From the NCBI GenBank assembly GCA_015680685.1, contig MNCI01037820.1, positions 870,530 to 934,529 on the forward strand: DNA of 64,000 nt, read 5' to 3'. Position numbers and translations under genes: made by a program. The DNA comes from Gnetum montanum (lineage: Eukaryota > Streptophyta > Gnetopsida > Gnetales > Gnetaceae). Under the pieces are notes generated by a model, which saw only the letters and a list, made by a program, of their open reading frames with translations, searched no databases and was not told the DNA's origin. Of this stretch, positions 34,720-45,385 are shown piece after piece. Position 1 is the stretch's first letter, and the number at the start of each line of letters is the position of its first letter.

Positions 34720-35293
34720 GCTCCTCCATAGGTGTCTTTCCCTGTTCTTGTGCTCCAGGTCTTGGGATTTGATGGCATTGAAGTATGGCCTAGAGTTTCT
34801 CCTCTTGTAAGGCCTTGAGTGCCTTGGCATGTGTGTGAGTTTACACTTGTGCCATAGAGGTAGCCCAGTTAGCCCTCTCTTTTTCCTCTACCACCCTTTT
34901 ATTCTCTGTCAACAGTTTATTAAGTGGCTTAGTTCTAAAAGTGTCCAGCTGGTTCTGAGCAACCTTTGGGCCTGTATTCGGAAGGTTTAATACTTTTGAA
35001 ATGGCTTGAACAAAGAAATCAATAGTCACACCACAAATGTTAACCATGGTGCCTTCTTCTTTATTATGCCAAAATTGGTACATTTCCCCTAAGTACCAGG
35101 CACTGCTTTCAGAGAGGGTATCTCCTACTTATGCCTACCTGGACTGTACGGTAGGAGGATCTTCTTAATGAATGCTAAATGATTGTTCCTCCTATTTTGT
35201 GTGTTGTTTGGTAGGGTCTTGTCTTCCACCTCTTTGAGATTTTTCAATCGCACCTTGAGTAGGACCTTCCTGTTGTCCGCGTTTCGGGGCCAT
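34720..35293 (-). pseudogene. 3' ORF of element A, broken
   Basis: On the minus strand a TATAAGTAG acceptor-like site is followed by ATG at 35293 and an M-A-P-K-R-G-Q-Q-E-G-P start. Stops follow, then an open stretch at 35083-34841 with a coiled-coil-like segment rich in Lys, Glu and Arg. The end, near 34720, is Pro/Glu-rich (M-E-E-P-P-P). B and D carry the same start but frameshifted, and G has a much longer version. So A likely holds an internally deleted copy of the family's 3' gene. Function is unknown. Confidence 0.5.
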
Positions 35294-36950
35294 CTACTTA
35301 TAACTAGGTCCCCAAAAGATTATAGTTGAGTTCTCTTTGCTTAGGTGGTTTCCAAATTTAATTTTCTGGTATAGCTAAGGGGATGAAATTGTTTTTGACA
35401 CATTTTATTCTTAATTTTAGAACTAATTACCCTAAAGATGTCCTTTGGAAAATGATAAATTTCAAAAAAAATTTCAAATAATTTATGTGCTATTTGGTGA
35501 GTGCCCCTCCCCCATGACTAAGCTGAACACTCCAAGTTCAGGTAGGTTTAGACGGAATGAAAATCAGAGTACCAGTGAGCAAGATATAGGTATAAAAGCA
35601 AGGGTCTCACAATTGCAAGTTGTAGAGAGAGAAAAAATTTGAAAAACTCCCTCACGTGAATAGTTGAAAATGATCGGAAGTGTTGCAGGGAGGTCACGTA
35701 TATAGATTTTCATCAAAGTTAGGGCACTTAGAGAATGTATCGAAAAAGGCTAGAGAAAAAGGCTATGTGATGATTCATAGGAACGTTGAACCAAAGGGAT
35801 AGTAATAAGGGAACGAATATCAATTGAAAAATTAAGCTGAGGGTAAGAAATTGTGTGTGTGAGCTATGTCCTAAGTGAAGATTACAATAAAAATTACACA
35901 AGTGGGTCCTCCCCAAAGCAGGTTCCAACCTATAATGCCCTTGTGTAACCACAGTTAAAGTGTCCATGGGCACTAGAAGGGTTAAATGTAATCCGCACTA
36001 ACTTCATAAAACACACACATGTAAATACCACCATGATGAGGTATGAATTCAATGTTATACAAGACACGAGTTACAAATACATGAATAGCGAGATGGAATG
36101 AATTGGAGAAGGGATTGCAGAGATTGGAACGTGAGGTAACTAACTTAGGGCACAACGAATCCTGCATGTAAAGCATGATTAACATGTCATTAACTCGTCA
36201 TTCCAAGATCAGGACCAAGTCCATTTTTCTAATCAGTGACATCACATTATTTCATCCCATGATGAGCAAATATGAGAGTACCATAATAACAAGGCATACG
36301 ATCACTTGGCGTTTTGTTCAAGGGAGGAGTGATTTTTGTTTTGTGGCATGTTTCTTGTTCTTTTCTTTTTCTCTTTCTTTTTTTTTTGAATACTGAATCT
36401 AGGGAAGCTGCCAACCATCAAGCATGGATGCATGTCTTTCCAGTGGGACCCCCTAGAATAGAATTTTATTTTTGAGTGCCCTTTTGATTACTCTTACTCC
36501 CATTTTTCATTAGATCTACAAGGATCTTAGTACAACCACGTTGCATGATAACTCCCATAGAGGTCACTAAAGAGAATCTGCAAATCCCCTTGATGTCACA
36601 CACTAGTCATTCCCTCTTGGTCCATCCTTCTTCATTCTGGGTACAATGAACACAAAATTAATTTTAAGTTCTAAAAATGTCAAGAATATCACTGTACCCT
36701 CAAATAGAAGCTCTTATTTGTAGAATGGATGAGTGGGTGCAATGGGCTCATTGTCCAAATAATTGATCATCGAGACTTGATAACATAGAACACACCTCAA
36801 CCAATGAGCCACATGAGTGTTTTATTCGTGGATGAGATTACCATAAAAAGATAAAAAGACAAAAAGATAAAATAATAAATTAAAAGGGTAAAAAACTGGA
36901 AAACAAAAATTTGAAAAATTAAAGAAACAGAAAAACATTTATTAATTCTA
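35294..36950 (-). other. conserved non-coding core of element A
   Basis: No long frame is present, yet this sequence is collinear with 45380-46800 in B and 59340-60770 in D. Short blocks are also shared with 3700-3960 in I. It includes the GGGCATTATAGGTTGGAACC stretch and GGGGAGGACCCAC around 35905-35945. An internal polypurine-tract-like CATGGGGGAGGGG (minus) lies at 35502-35516. Confidence 0.6.
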
Positions 36951-36955
36951 TGTTG

Positions 36956-38952
36956 TTAGAATGGAGGATACCCCCTATAACTAAACGGTTGAGCATGGCT
37001 AGAATTAATAAATGGAAGGTTAGGATCCTTACATGCTAAAAATATTAGGACCTGGTCATACTTACCCCATTGGGGTTCACACACTTGATTAGAGTTGACA
37101 TAGTGGGGCAAGTTATAAGATGTGGTTAATTTATAAGGAGTTGACCCACTATGGTACTTGTGATCGTAAGATGGTATGCAAGGATCAACATGTCTCCCCG
37201 TGTGGCAATATTCATTAGGCCCCATGGTTGTTGGAGTATTGAGTGGTGGCCTTGATAAGGTAACATGAGGTGTTGGGTTTGAAGAGAAAGATGCACCACA
37301 GTGTTGGATTTGTGCTAAGTTGGTGGATGCAGTGGTTTCTAACTTGTGGTGTCCCTTTCGACAGTCACGTTTAAAGAAGGGACACCTTCAACATTGTGAA
37401 GGACCTCCACTGTTGTTGATAGTAGTAGCACAAGTAACGTTTGTAGGTTGGTGTGTGGTGCAAAATCTTCTGGCATAGCTGGCGGTGATGTAGAAGGGGA
37501 TGAAGTATGAGAATGTTGAGGTTGAGGAGAAGTGTAAGGCACATGAGGTGGTGATCTTGGTGGAGAGGACATGGGTGGATAGTCCTTGGGAGAATGATAA
37601 CGATGAGGCAAGGTAGAGGATGCTGATCCCTTTGGAGAAATAGGGTGTTGAACATAATAAGCATTTGACGCTAGGACATAAGAAGGGTATGGTCCAGTTG
37701 AAGGTGGCCTTCCCCACGATTGAGGTTTTTGCCACTGTGATTGGACATAGTATCTTTGTACAAACTTTGGATGTAACATTCCTCCCCAATGCTCATGTAA
37801 ATGTGACAAGATTGGACATTAACCTTTAGGGTGATCGTACAAGCAAATATTACATTGATACGTATTATTGGCAGTTGAGTTCTTATCCTTATTCTCTTCT
37901 ACCCTTCTTTCTAATTGTCACGTGGTGTCTTGTCATGTTTCTCGATTTGACATAGTTTTTCCTCTAATAATGTTGGCATATTCTCCACATCTTTCATGTA
38001 CCCAGTTCATCATCTTATTGATCTTTGCCTCAATTTCATCTAGTGATTGTAGGATTGGCAAAGATGATTCCACCTCCTCGAAGTGAGTTGATTTCTCCTC
38101 TTCATGATCATGGACCCTTGTTAAGTTGACATTTTGATCCTGTTGAGAACTTTAAATATTCTCCCATTTAGTTATTTCTCCTTCTTCTTTTGCTATTTTC
38201 TTAATAAGCTCTTGTAGTTGATGGGTTCGTAGCTCATATAGTTGACCTTGGGCGTACATCCCTAGGGTCTCCCTTGTTTCATTACGGAGCCCATCTATGA
38301 TATGGTACATTAGCCTTTCTTCGGAGAACCCATGGCCTGGGCAGTTGTTTAACAGTGCATAATATCTTTCTAAGGCCATGTCCAAGGGTTCATGTTGCAC
38401 TTGTTTCCATTCTTGGATTTGTCTCATCAAGGTTGACACTCTTGTGTAGGTTTGATATCTTTCATTGAAAAGTTCTACCATTGTCAGCCAACGTCGAATT
38501 GATTTTGGTTTTAAAGACCTATACCATACTTTTGCTTGGCCAATGAGTGTCAGAGGAAAGAGCTTAAGTTTTTGCCACCCATTATCAATATTGTTCCATG
38601 TATAGGCATCGTAGAAGGCTTGTAAATGTTGTTATGGATCTGAATCATAGCCTCCTGAAAACTTGGGAAAGTTGTTTAAATCAAACACAGGAAGACAACT
38701 TTCCTTACCATGCCTGTGGGCTATTCAAATAGCCTTCTGTATTTTTGTTAAGCTTGTAGTGGCCAGTAGGGGTTCATCGTCATCGGGTAAGTTATGCTTT
38801 CATGTGTTGGGATGATGTTGTCTTCGTTTATGTTTATAAAAAACCCCCACCTCGGGTTGCGTACTCCAATCTTCATTGTTATAATATTCGTTGGTTCTCC
38901 AATGAATTTCCTCACTTAATGTGGCATTATTATAGTCTTGTAGGAGAGACAT
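36956..38952 (-). pseudogene. gag of element A
   Basis: The start ATG is at 38952 (M-S-L-L-Q-D-Y). The capsid core runs about 38650-38160 with W-Q-K-L-K-L-F-P, W-Y-R-S-L and F-N-E-R-Y-Q-T-Y. The longest clean stretch is 38481-38152. A zinc-knuckle-like C-x2-C-x3-H-x4-C is near 37815-37850. Next come the H-E-H-W-G-G block, a Pro/Ser-rich linker (37700-37450) and a conserved C-terminal block (37225-36956, starting M-G-P-N-E-Y-C-H). At least six stops or frameshifts break it. No protease follows, unlike element I. Confidence 0.85.
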
Positions 38953-39068
38953 GATTGTAAATACGTGTGTGATTTAATTTAATTTAATTTAATTTCTTTT
39001 CTAAAGGATATATCGTTAATACTTGTTACAGCGATCTTGTATGATATAATTGATCTAGATAACTAGCA

Positions 39069-39090
39069 TCATCCCCGGCAACGATGCCAA
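39069..39090 (-). other. primer binding site of element A (tRNA-Asp type)
   Basis: On the minus strand, right after the LTR end, the sequence is TTGGCATCGTTGCCGGGGAT. It is complementary to the 3' end of plant tRNA-Asp (site TGGCGCCGTTGCCGGGGA) except for two positions. tRNA-Asp priming is typical of the Athila lineage. Confidence 0.85.
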
Positions 39091-40136
39091 TGATGAGTGG
39101 CTAGGTATCCCTACACTCAACCATACGAATACGAGCGTTCACGTGCGATCTAGTCGAACTCCACAGATAGGCTAGTTGTGGTATCTAGATGGTTACACGT
39201 TGATTGCAGTTCGCTATCTTCCCACTTGGACTAGTATTTGCTTTATCACATATGGTTTAGTCTAGAGTGAGGTGTATGATGTGATCCTAAACTAATGCTA
39301 CTCCTAGAGACACTGGAAGATAATATTGATTAAACTAATGAGCAATAGGAAATGAGTCTAAGCTAACCTAAGTGTGATGAGTATCCATTCCTTAATCATC
39401 CACACACATCTTGGACCTCGTGCATGACTACTACTGGGGTTACCAAGTGTAGATCCTAGGTACACTGCTGGGTTACCAAGTAGTCACACTTAAATGCTCG
39501 TGATTAAGTCGTACTCATTTTGCATTTAACAATAGGAATAGTAAATGACGATAAAGAAATATTAACTAAGAAAGCAATAAAAAACAAAAACAATTAACAA
39601 TAATATTAAACAATTAAAACTAAGTGAATGCTGCAATGATGAAGTAATCTCGATTTTTTTTTGGGTCATGTGCATGTCCAAGTACGTCACACTCTAATAA
39701 AGGTGCCATACAGTTACAAACATCACACTGCAGGCATGCACTAGGAAAATAATCTAACTTCTACAGAAAAAAATTGAAAGAGTCTAGCTACAAATGACAA
39801 AAGGATGCCTAAATGAGTTAGAAGGCCCTCTTATTTATAGGCTGGGATAGGCGGTTGCGTAAACAGGGCCACGTCAATGCCGGAAGGCTACGTTGACAGG
39901 CCCGCGTCAATGCGACGGCTGCTTGGACAGGCCCGCATCAACGCGGCCCATGCAATATTGTGTATGCGATATCGCAACCAAAAAATATATAAGTGGCTGT
40001 AGTTTAGTGGTAAGAACTCCACGTTGTGGCCATGGAGACCTGGGCTCGAATCCCAGCAGCCACATTAAAAGACTTCAAGTTTTTGCTTTTATTGTGGGTA
40101 CATGATCGCAGCCATCAACAAATTCATGACTCATCA
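39091..40136 (-). repeat. 5' LTR of element A (1046 bp)
   Basis: It has the same structure as the 3' LTR: TGATGAGTCATG start and CACTCATCA end, so the 8-bp termini form a perfect inverted repeat. A TATA box CTATAAATAAG lies at 39830-39840. tRNA-His is at 39993-40064. Confidence 0.94.
39993..40064 (+). tRNA. tRNA-His(GTG) within the 5' LTR of element A
   Basis: This is the second 72-base copy. The acceptor pairs perfectly (GTGGCTG/CAGCCAC). The T arm (CTGGG/CCCAG) and B box GGCTCGAATCC are intact. The anticodon GTG sits in loop TTGTGGC. The anticodon stem has one C-A mismatch (CCACG/CATGG), from a CpG transition. It differs from the 34389 copy at five sites, all transitions. ATATATAA precedes it and TTTTT follows at 40080-40084. 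Pol III promoter boxes look intact, so transcription is plausible; charging and function are unknown. Confidence 0.92.
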
Positions 40137-40356
40137 GTTGTGTATCAGGGCATTTTGGCACTTGGATTACAAAGGGAATGGGTTGGTTTTCAGGTGGTGT
40201 GGTTGTGGCTGCAACAGAAGGAGGTACATAGATGATGAATGGTTTTGATGGTGTGGGGGATGTGCGTATGGTGAAAGGGGTTCAAGGATATGTTGGGGTA
40301 GGTGTGTTTTCTGAAGGCCCGTGAATCACAAAAGGTTTTCGAGGGATGTCTTGTCT

Positions 40357-40632
40357 TTATTCCACATGGATAGTATTAATCATGTATGGTGCATCATTGG
40401 TATTGAGAGGATCCTTGTAGACCCCCATGGATTGGTTTTGGGGTCTTACTAGGTTTACCTTGTCGAACACTACTTCACCCCTATCAATCATGCGTTGCAT
40501 GTCCTGTTTTAACGTAAAGCAGTAATGAATCCCATGACCACACCATTGGTGATATTCACAAAACCTATCTAACCTAAAGCCTTTTGGAATAGGAGGTTCG
40601 TTGGCTATTGCTAAGGCTGGATTTTTGGCCAA
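40357..40632 (-). pseudogene. zinc-binding C-terminal part of gag in element C
   Basis: This minus-strand open stretch holds the Tat-lineage knuckle-like block: C-E-Y-H, then C-G-H-x3-H-Y-C, followed by L-K-x-D-M and I-D-R-G. It lies between the capsid domain (40897-41601) and the A insertion point at 40136. The sequence linking it to the capsid frame (40633-40896) contains stops. Confidence 0.65.
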
Positions 40633-40896
40633 TTTGCAAAATCAATCATATCTCTGAGAGGCCGCAGGAGACATTTGTTTGTGTTGAATTAGCCCAACCT
40701 TTAGAAGTTGATCAAGTAGTTGTGAAGGCTTCATGGGCAATGGTGTGTATTGAGTGGGGTCTTTTCTTTCAAAGGTATGGGCATAACCTATGTTGTTGTT
40801 TCTATTTGAAGAATTTTCAGGTGTAGGAGTGGGTGTGGTTCTTTCATAGTTGTTTGGGATAGCATGTTGTTTTCCTTTTTATCCTGGATGACTAGG

Positions 40897-41601
40897 TCAG
40901 GTAGTTTCAGCCACTGCTACTATCGTTGTTTTGGATTTATCTTTCCTCATGTGTTGGCTCCTAAAGGTTGAATAGGCTAGGTCATTACTTGTTTGTGCAG
41001 CCTCTTCTATGTCTTTAATTTGTACAAATGCCTGACTTAAAGTACGAGATTTTAGATAGTAAAGCTTTGATTTAATGAAGTCATTTGCAACCTTCTTAAG
41101 GATGGTAAATAGATATGTTTCAGGAATAGGCTCGTGAATTTCATTCAAAGCTGCACTCCAGCTTTGGATAAATTTCTGTTTTGGCTCTAAAGGTGCTTGT
41201 TTAATTTGAATCAAGCTATCTAAAGTGGCTTCAGGTTTTAGATTGTATTTGAAACATGTGACAAACTGGTGCAACAAATCCTCTAGAGAAGATATAGAGC
41301 TATGGGGTAAGGCTCGGTACCAGTCTAAGGCTCTTCTCGTTAAGGACATAGCAAACACACGTAGAATTACATGGGGCCATGCCTGAAGCAAAAGACTTTC
41401 GGTTTGAAATGTCACTAGGTGGGCATTTGGGTCTCCCTCTCCATTGTACTTGGTCAACTGAGGTAACGAGACTCCCTTTGGCAAGGTTAAGGGTGGAACT
41501 AAGGGGTCAATTGGGTCATCTTGATAGAAATCTAGTACCTTGACTTCCTCATTGTTCAAAGGTTTAAGGCATTTTAATTCCTTTGCCAAGGAGTGCATCA
41601 T
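40897..41601 (-). CDS. gag capsid domain of element C (234 codons open)
   Basis: This is an open minus-strand frame with the full retrotrans_gag pattern. A Y-N-G-E-G-D-P-x-x-H-L-x-x-F start (residues about 52-66) is followed by L-T-R-R-A-L-D-W-Y-R-A-L-P and S-I-S-S-L-E-D-L. It would form the particle shell. It is the second-longest clean frame in C. The sequence upstream (42228-41833 and 41761-41564) continues gag N-terminally in broken frames, rich in Gln, Pro and Ser. It is Tat-type gag, clearly different from the gag of A, B and D. Confidence 0.85.
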   Translation of the reverse strand: MMHSLAKELKCLKPLNNEEVKVLDFYQDDPIDPLVPPLTLPKGVSLPQLTKYNGEGDPNAHLVTFQTESLLLQAWPHVILRVFAMSLTRRALDWYRALPHSSISSLEDLLHQFVTCFKYNLKPEATLDSLIQIKQAPLEPKQKFIQSWSAALNEIHEPIPETYLFTILKKVANDFIKSKLYYLKSRTLSQAFVQIKDIEEAAQTSNDLAYSTFRSQHMRKDKSKTTIVAVAETT

Positions 41602-42228
41602 TTTTTATGTGTTTGCCCATTCTTGGGTGGTAGGCAGACCAGTGGATTGAGCGGATTGTGGATGATAATGATTTAATTGTTGCATTGTTTGTGGAAAGAG
41701 AGGTTGTTGGGCTAATGTTCGTTGTGGTGGGATGGTATTCGAGACTACTAGTGGAACCCACTGCCCAGCCACAAGTCGTGAAGTAACACCCTGTTGGGTT
41801 GGAGTAATTAATGGTGCTCAGTGGATCTGCATCTAAGGTATGTAATGGGTGGTTGTGGAAGCTGGTATGACCGATTGCATTTCAATTTCTTGAGGTTGAA
41901 AGATTGACTTTGCGTTGGTTTGGGGAGGGAGTTGTTGGGACTGTACTTGTGGAGGAATGATGGAAGTAGACGCATCAAAGTGAATATTATTGAGTACTAA
42001 GAAGATAGGGATGGAAGTAGATACCTCTTGTTGGGAAACTGGTACTCGAGTGTTTGTGGATGAAGGAGGAAGCATAATTTCTTCCAAGAAAGGGTGGAAT
42101 AATGGGTTTGTATAGGCATGGGGACTGATGGTATGGTAGGAATCTCCATGTTCAGATTGGGCTGCAAAATCATCTTCCTCATCTTGAGGCTCTATTGGCA
42201 GTAGTTGTAAGGCTTGACTTTTAGCCAT
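41602..42228 (-). pseudogene. N-terminal part of gag in element C
   Basis: The frame starts with ATG at 42228 (M-A-K-S-Q-A-L-Q) and stays open to 41833, with acidic and then P/Q/S-rich composition. After stops and a shift it continues into the capsid frame that opens at 41601. No domain is recognised. The ATG is the first good one after the primer site and the short leader repeats. Confidence 0.5.
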
Positions 42229-42701
42229 AAGAAGCTGGGATATGAGTTTATGATGATTTTCAAATAGCGGGATTATGTCAAATGTTGAAGGGATGAACTC
42301 ACGTCCTCCTTTGTGGATAAATTCATATTCTCGCTTTTCTTCCCTCTCTATACAATTGATAGGTAAGTTGGCTTGGATTTTGACACAGATGAAGTTATAT
42401 TGTTCGGGTGTAAGAGTTGCATGAGTAGGGCCCTTGCCCTGTAGCCTGAGTGACTAGCGTGTAGGGCCTTGAGGATTTATGTGTTCAATAATAGTTATGG
42501 ATTCCGTAGCAGTCACAGGGTTTGAAGTTTCGACCCCAAAGTCAATGATTGGTAGTGTTACTAGGTTGATTTGGAAGGATTCCATGATGAACGTGAGTAG
42601 ACTAAGCTAGATGAATGGAGTTGGATCGCAAGCAGTTGCACCGTGACAACATGACACAAACACAACGTGACCAAATCGATCAAACCATAGCATGATAGAG
42701 A

Positions 42702-42773
42702 GCAAGCTCAACGTGACACATAGGGACAAGCTCAGCGTGACTCCCAGGGACAAGCTCAGCGTGACCAATAGGG
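42702..42773 (+). repeat. 24-bp tandem repeat in the leader of C, three units
   Basis: Three exact-length units of the form ACAAGCTCAGCGTGAC plus eight more bases (ending AGGG) lie between primer site and gag. The AGCGTGAC word recurs in the LTRs and in the 27-kb part of C. Confidence 0.9.
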
Positions 42774-42847
42774 ATAGGAGACTCACGAGGATAAGATGTA
42801 AAAGTTTTGACAGGTAGCGTGTTCGACGTTTTAACAATGGCAAATCA

Positions 42848-42866
42848 GGCCCTCCTTCTAGCACCA
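42848..42866 (-). other. primer binding site of element C (tRNA-Asn type)
   Basis: On the minus strand, seven bases after the LTR end, the sequence is TGGTGCTAGAAGGAGGGCC. The 3' end of plant tRNA-Asn predicts TGGCGCTAGAAGGAGGGG, so the fit is near complete with one CpG transition. tRNA-Asn priming is, as far as I recall, known for Tat elements. Confidence 0.75.
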
Positions 42867-42873
42867 AAAAAAC

Positions 42874-44550
42874 TGTACTAACCTAAATCGTTGGTGTAAG
42901 GATGGAAGAGAAATAGACATCGAAAGATCGTTGGGCAGATACAGCCGAGCCTGCCTTTGTCCAAGGGCAAGTTGGAAAAGCAAACGAAGGTAGAGTGCCT
43001 TGTATGGTCTACATGCAAATCAACCAAGGACTTCCTCAAGTGTAAATGGGATGTAAACGGAATGTAAACGATGTAAATAGAATGTAAACGAAATGTAAAT
43101 GATGTAAACGAGATGTAAATAGAATGCAAACAGCGACACAAAATATAAACAAAGCGTACTAAATTATAAATAAAGTGTAAACAGAGCTATATTGTAAACA
43201 AAGCATAAACAGAGCTAAACAATGTGAATGAAAGGCAATAATGAAATTGTATTTTATTGTTTGAAGAAAGTGTGCACCAGTCAAAGCGTAGTTGCACGTG
43301 TGCGGATGGCAAGTCAAATGCCTAGCCCCTGAGTGATATGACATGATGATGTGATGATGTGATGATGTAGGTGAGAAGTTCTTGGATGCCAGGAGTTAAA
43401 TGTGCTGAGCACCCAAGGATTTGCTGGTTGTGCCTATGTTCTTAGAATTGCCAAAATCTCCTCTTGCTCCCCCCCAGTTCATGTGAATTGACAAGGTATT
43501 TATAGGGCTAGACCGAGCTTGGGTGCGGAATTCTAAAATGGAATCAACGGTTGGGATTTAACAGGAAAACAGATCAATCGACACATGTCTAATGGATAGT
43601 TGTGCATGAGTTCGATGTGTGTTGAACAGTTGTGCACGAGTTGGATGTGTGTCGGCAAGCTACGTTTTCGACCAAGTGCATTGCATTTTACAATTTTTGG
43701 GTTACTCAAGCCCATGAAAGTACATTTAATTTAGACCATGAGGGCTTGACATGCCCACAAATGGGGATTTACAATGAAATATAATATAAGAGAAATTTGA
43801 CCGAGCTTGCTTGACTATGGATTGAGTGTTGCAGGATGTCGAGATGTCGATTTGAGGCTGTTCGAGGTATCTCTGTTTGACCAGGGCTTCCAACTTGAGT
43901 TGTCTGGCTTCAATGTGTCTTCAGCATGCATTTGAAGTGTTTTCATGCAAGTGTGACTAGAAGTCATGCTATAGTCACGCTGGGCATGCATGTTGGGCAT
44001 GACCCCAACATGACTTGAGCATGAGTCATGCTAGGTAATCATGCTAGGCATGACCCCAACATGACTTGAGTGTGAGTCACGCTGGGCAATCATGCTAGGC
44101 GTGACCTCAGCGTGACCTAAGGATGAGGTAGGAAAAATGTAATTTTTGACAACAAATTTGGAATTTTTTGAAGCCTGTTTTTAAGTATAACTACTGCCTG
44201 CCTGCGTGTGATCTAGATTTGGAAATTTGAGCTTGAATGTGTCTGATTTGGAGCCCTTTTTGGGTAGGTCATGTTGTGGTCATGCTCAGCATGACCTACA
44301 GTGTGACCTAAAAACTTATAATTTTGGACATTGGACACTGAACACTGGAATTTTTTAACTTTAAGCAATTGTCTTCCACTTTTGATTTGATTTGAAGCTG
44401 CTTGGAGTTGTTCATGCTGAGGGTGAGCAAACTGCCTTAGGCAAGCTGGGTGTGAGCTCAATGCCTTAGCCAAGTTTTGCCTTCTGAATGCTCGAAAGGG
44501 CTTGAGTCATTTTCATTTTAAAGTGCTAGGCTGAAATCAGTGGTGTTTCA
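42874..44550 (-). repeat. 5' LTR of element C (1677 bp)
   Basis: On the minus strand it starts TGAAACACCACTG and ends AGTACA. It aligns along its length with 19006-20568. The ATGTAAACG subrepeats (43030-43220) are more numerous than in the 3' LTR, and a second cluster of CATGCTAGGC/GTGAC words (43960-44110) is also expanded. The TATA box is at 43497-43505 (minus), predicting transcription toward the primer site and gag. Confidence 0.92.
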
Positions 44551-44761
44551 AAGGGTTTGATATCGGGACTCATCCAATAATAGGGGTCCAATAACAGGGG
44601 TCCAATATCAACACCTGGCTAATAAGGGTTCGATAAAAGGGGTCTGATATCAGCACTTAGTTACCAAGGGTCCAATATCAGGGGTTCGATAACAGGGGTT
44701 TGATATCAGCACCTAGTTAATAAGGGTCCAATATCAACGCTTGGATAACCACGATTCATCA
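44551..44761 (-). repeat. 3' LTR of B, outer part
   Basis: This continues the LTR broken at 19005. In the intact 5' LTR of B the two parts are contiguous near 49970-49980. It holds a minisatellite of GGTCCAATAACAGGGG / GATATCAGCACCTGGTTAA units and ends TTCATCA at 44761. The polypurine tract ATCATGGGGGTA (minus) follows at 44762-44773. Confidence 0.9.
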
Positions 44762-44849
44762 TACCCCCATGATTGAATAACAACTCGTCCTCAAGTCAAA
44801 GAAAGTGAGGAACAAGCTTAATTGATTACACAGTGGATAGGTATGGGAT

Positions 44850-45385
44850 TATTGACTGACTAGAAATTTATTCATGCCACAGTGGATATGAAAAAATTGG
44901 GACATAGACACAAAATTATAGAATTTATTAGAACTCATGTGGTTTCCAGTGGTGGTTGTTCCTCCATGGGTCTCTTCCCTTTGTCCTACGCTCCAGGCTT
45001 CTAAGATTGATATTGTTGAAGAAGTGCCTAATGTTTCTCCTCTTCTATCTGAGGATTATGAGCCGTCCATGCTGATGTTCCAATGTTTGATGGAGTCAGC
45101 ATTTCCCATGGGCACGGTAGCTGTGAGAATACTTGATTGGCCTTAACATGCCATGTCGTAGATAGCTGATGTTCCTTTTCATAGGCTCGGGCCTTGACCT
45201 CTCCACATTTTGCTTGGCCAGATTATGTAGTGATAGGAGGTCCCTACTAGATGTTTAAGAATTGTGCCCCCTACTCTACATGTTCTACATGAGGTCCTTG
45301 GCCTCTACCTCCCCTTGGGCATTCAATTGCACCTTGAGAAGGTCCTCCTTATTATCCTCTTTTAGGGGCCCTTTATAATCACACA
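44850..45385 (-). pseudogene. 3' ORF remnant of element B
   Basis: The collinear counterpart of the A ORF lies here. The start ATG is lost (AAG after GATTATA near 45375) and a one-base insertion shifts the K-R-G-Q-Q-x-G-P start. Pieces such as G-P-S-Q-G-A-I-E can still be read. Confidence 0.4.

Larger units (their letters stand above)
33458..40136 (-). mobile_element. gag-only LTR element A, LTRs carrying tRNA-His
   Basis: This complete 6,679-bp minus-strand element lies in the gag-pro region of C. It has LTRs 39091-40136 and 33458-34532, a tRNA-Asp-type primer site, gag, a non-coding core, a short 3' ORF and a polypurine tract. The flanking 5-mers are ATTGT (33453-33457) and GTTGT (40137-40141), a duplication with one transition. 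There is no protease, RT or integrase. It is closely related to B and D but differs in U3, where a tRNA-His gene is present. Confidence 0.92.
19006..44550 (-). mobile_element. Tat/Ogre-like Ty3/gypsy retrotransposon C
   Basis: This full-length minus-strand element has LTRs 42874-44550 and 19006-20568, a tRNA-Asn-type primer site, gag, protease, RT, two RNase H domains, integrase, a 3' tandem array and a polypurine tract. AAGGG duplicates at 19001-19005 and 44551-44555. The span is 25,545 bp, or about 18.9 kb after removing nested element A. Two RNase H domains, very large size, 3' tandem repeats and a candidate intron between protease and RT all point to the Tat lineage (Ogre-like). It also carries an antisense decayed gene at 27863-31531. 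Confidence 0.92.

Noticed and set aside
19006-44550. endogenous pararetrovirus (caulimovirid)
   Set aside because: LTRs, target duplications, a polypurine tract and an integrase are all present, which defines an LTR retrotransposon.
44937-45146. plus-strand open frame similar to one at 58850-59113
   Set aside because: It is the antisense of the conserved 3' region shared by gag-only elements B and D; similarity follows from element relatedness, not from a second gene.
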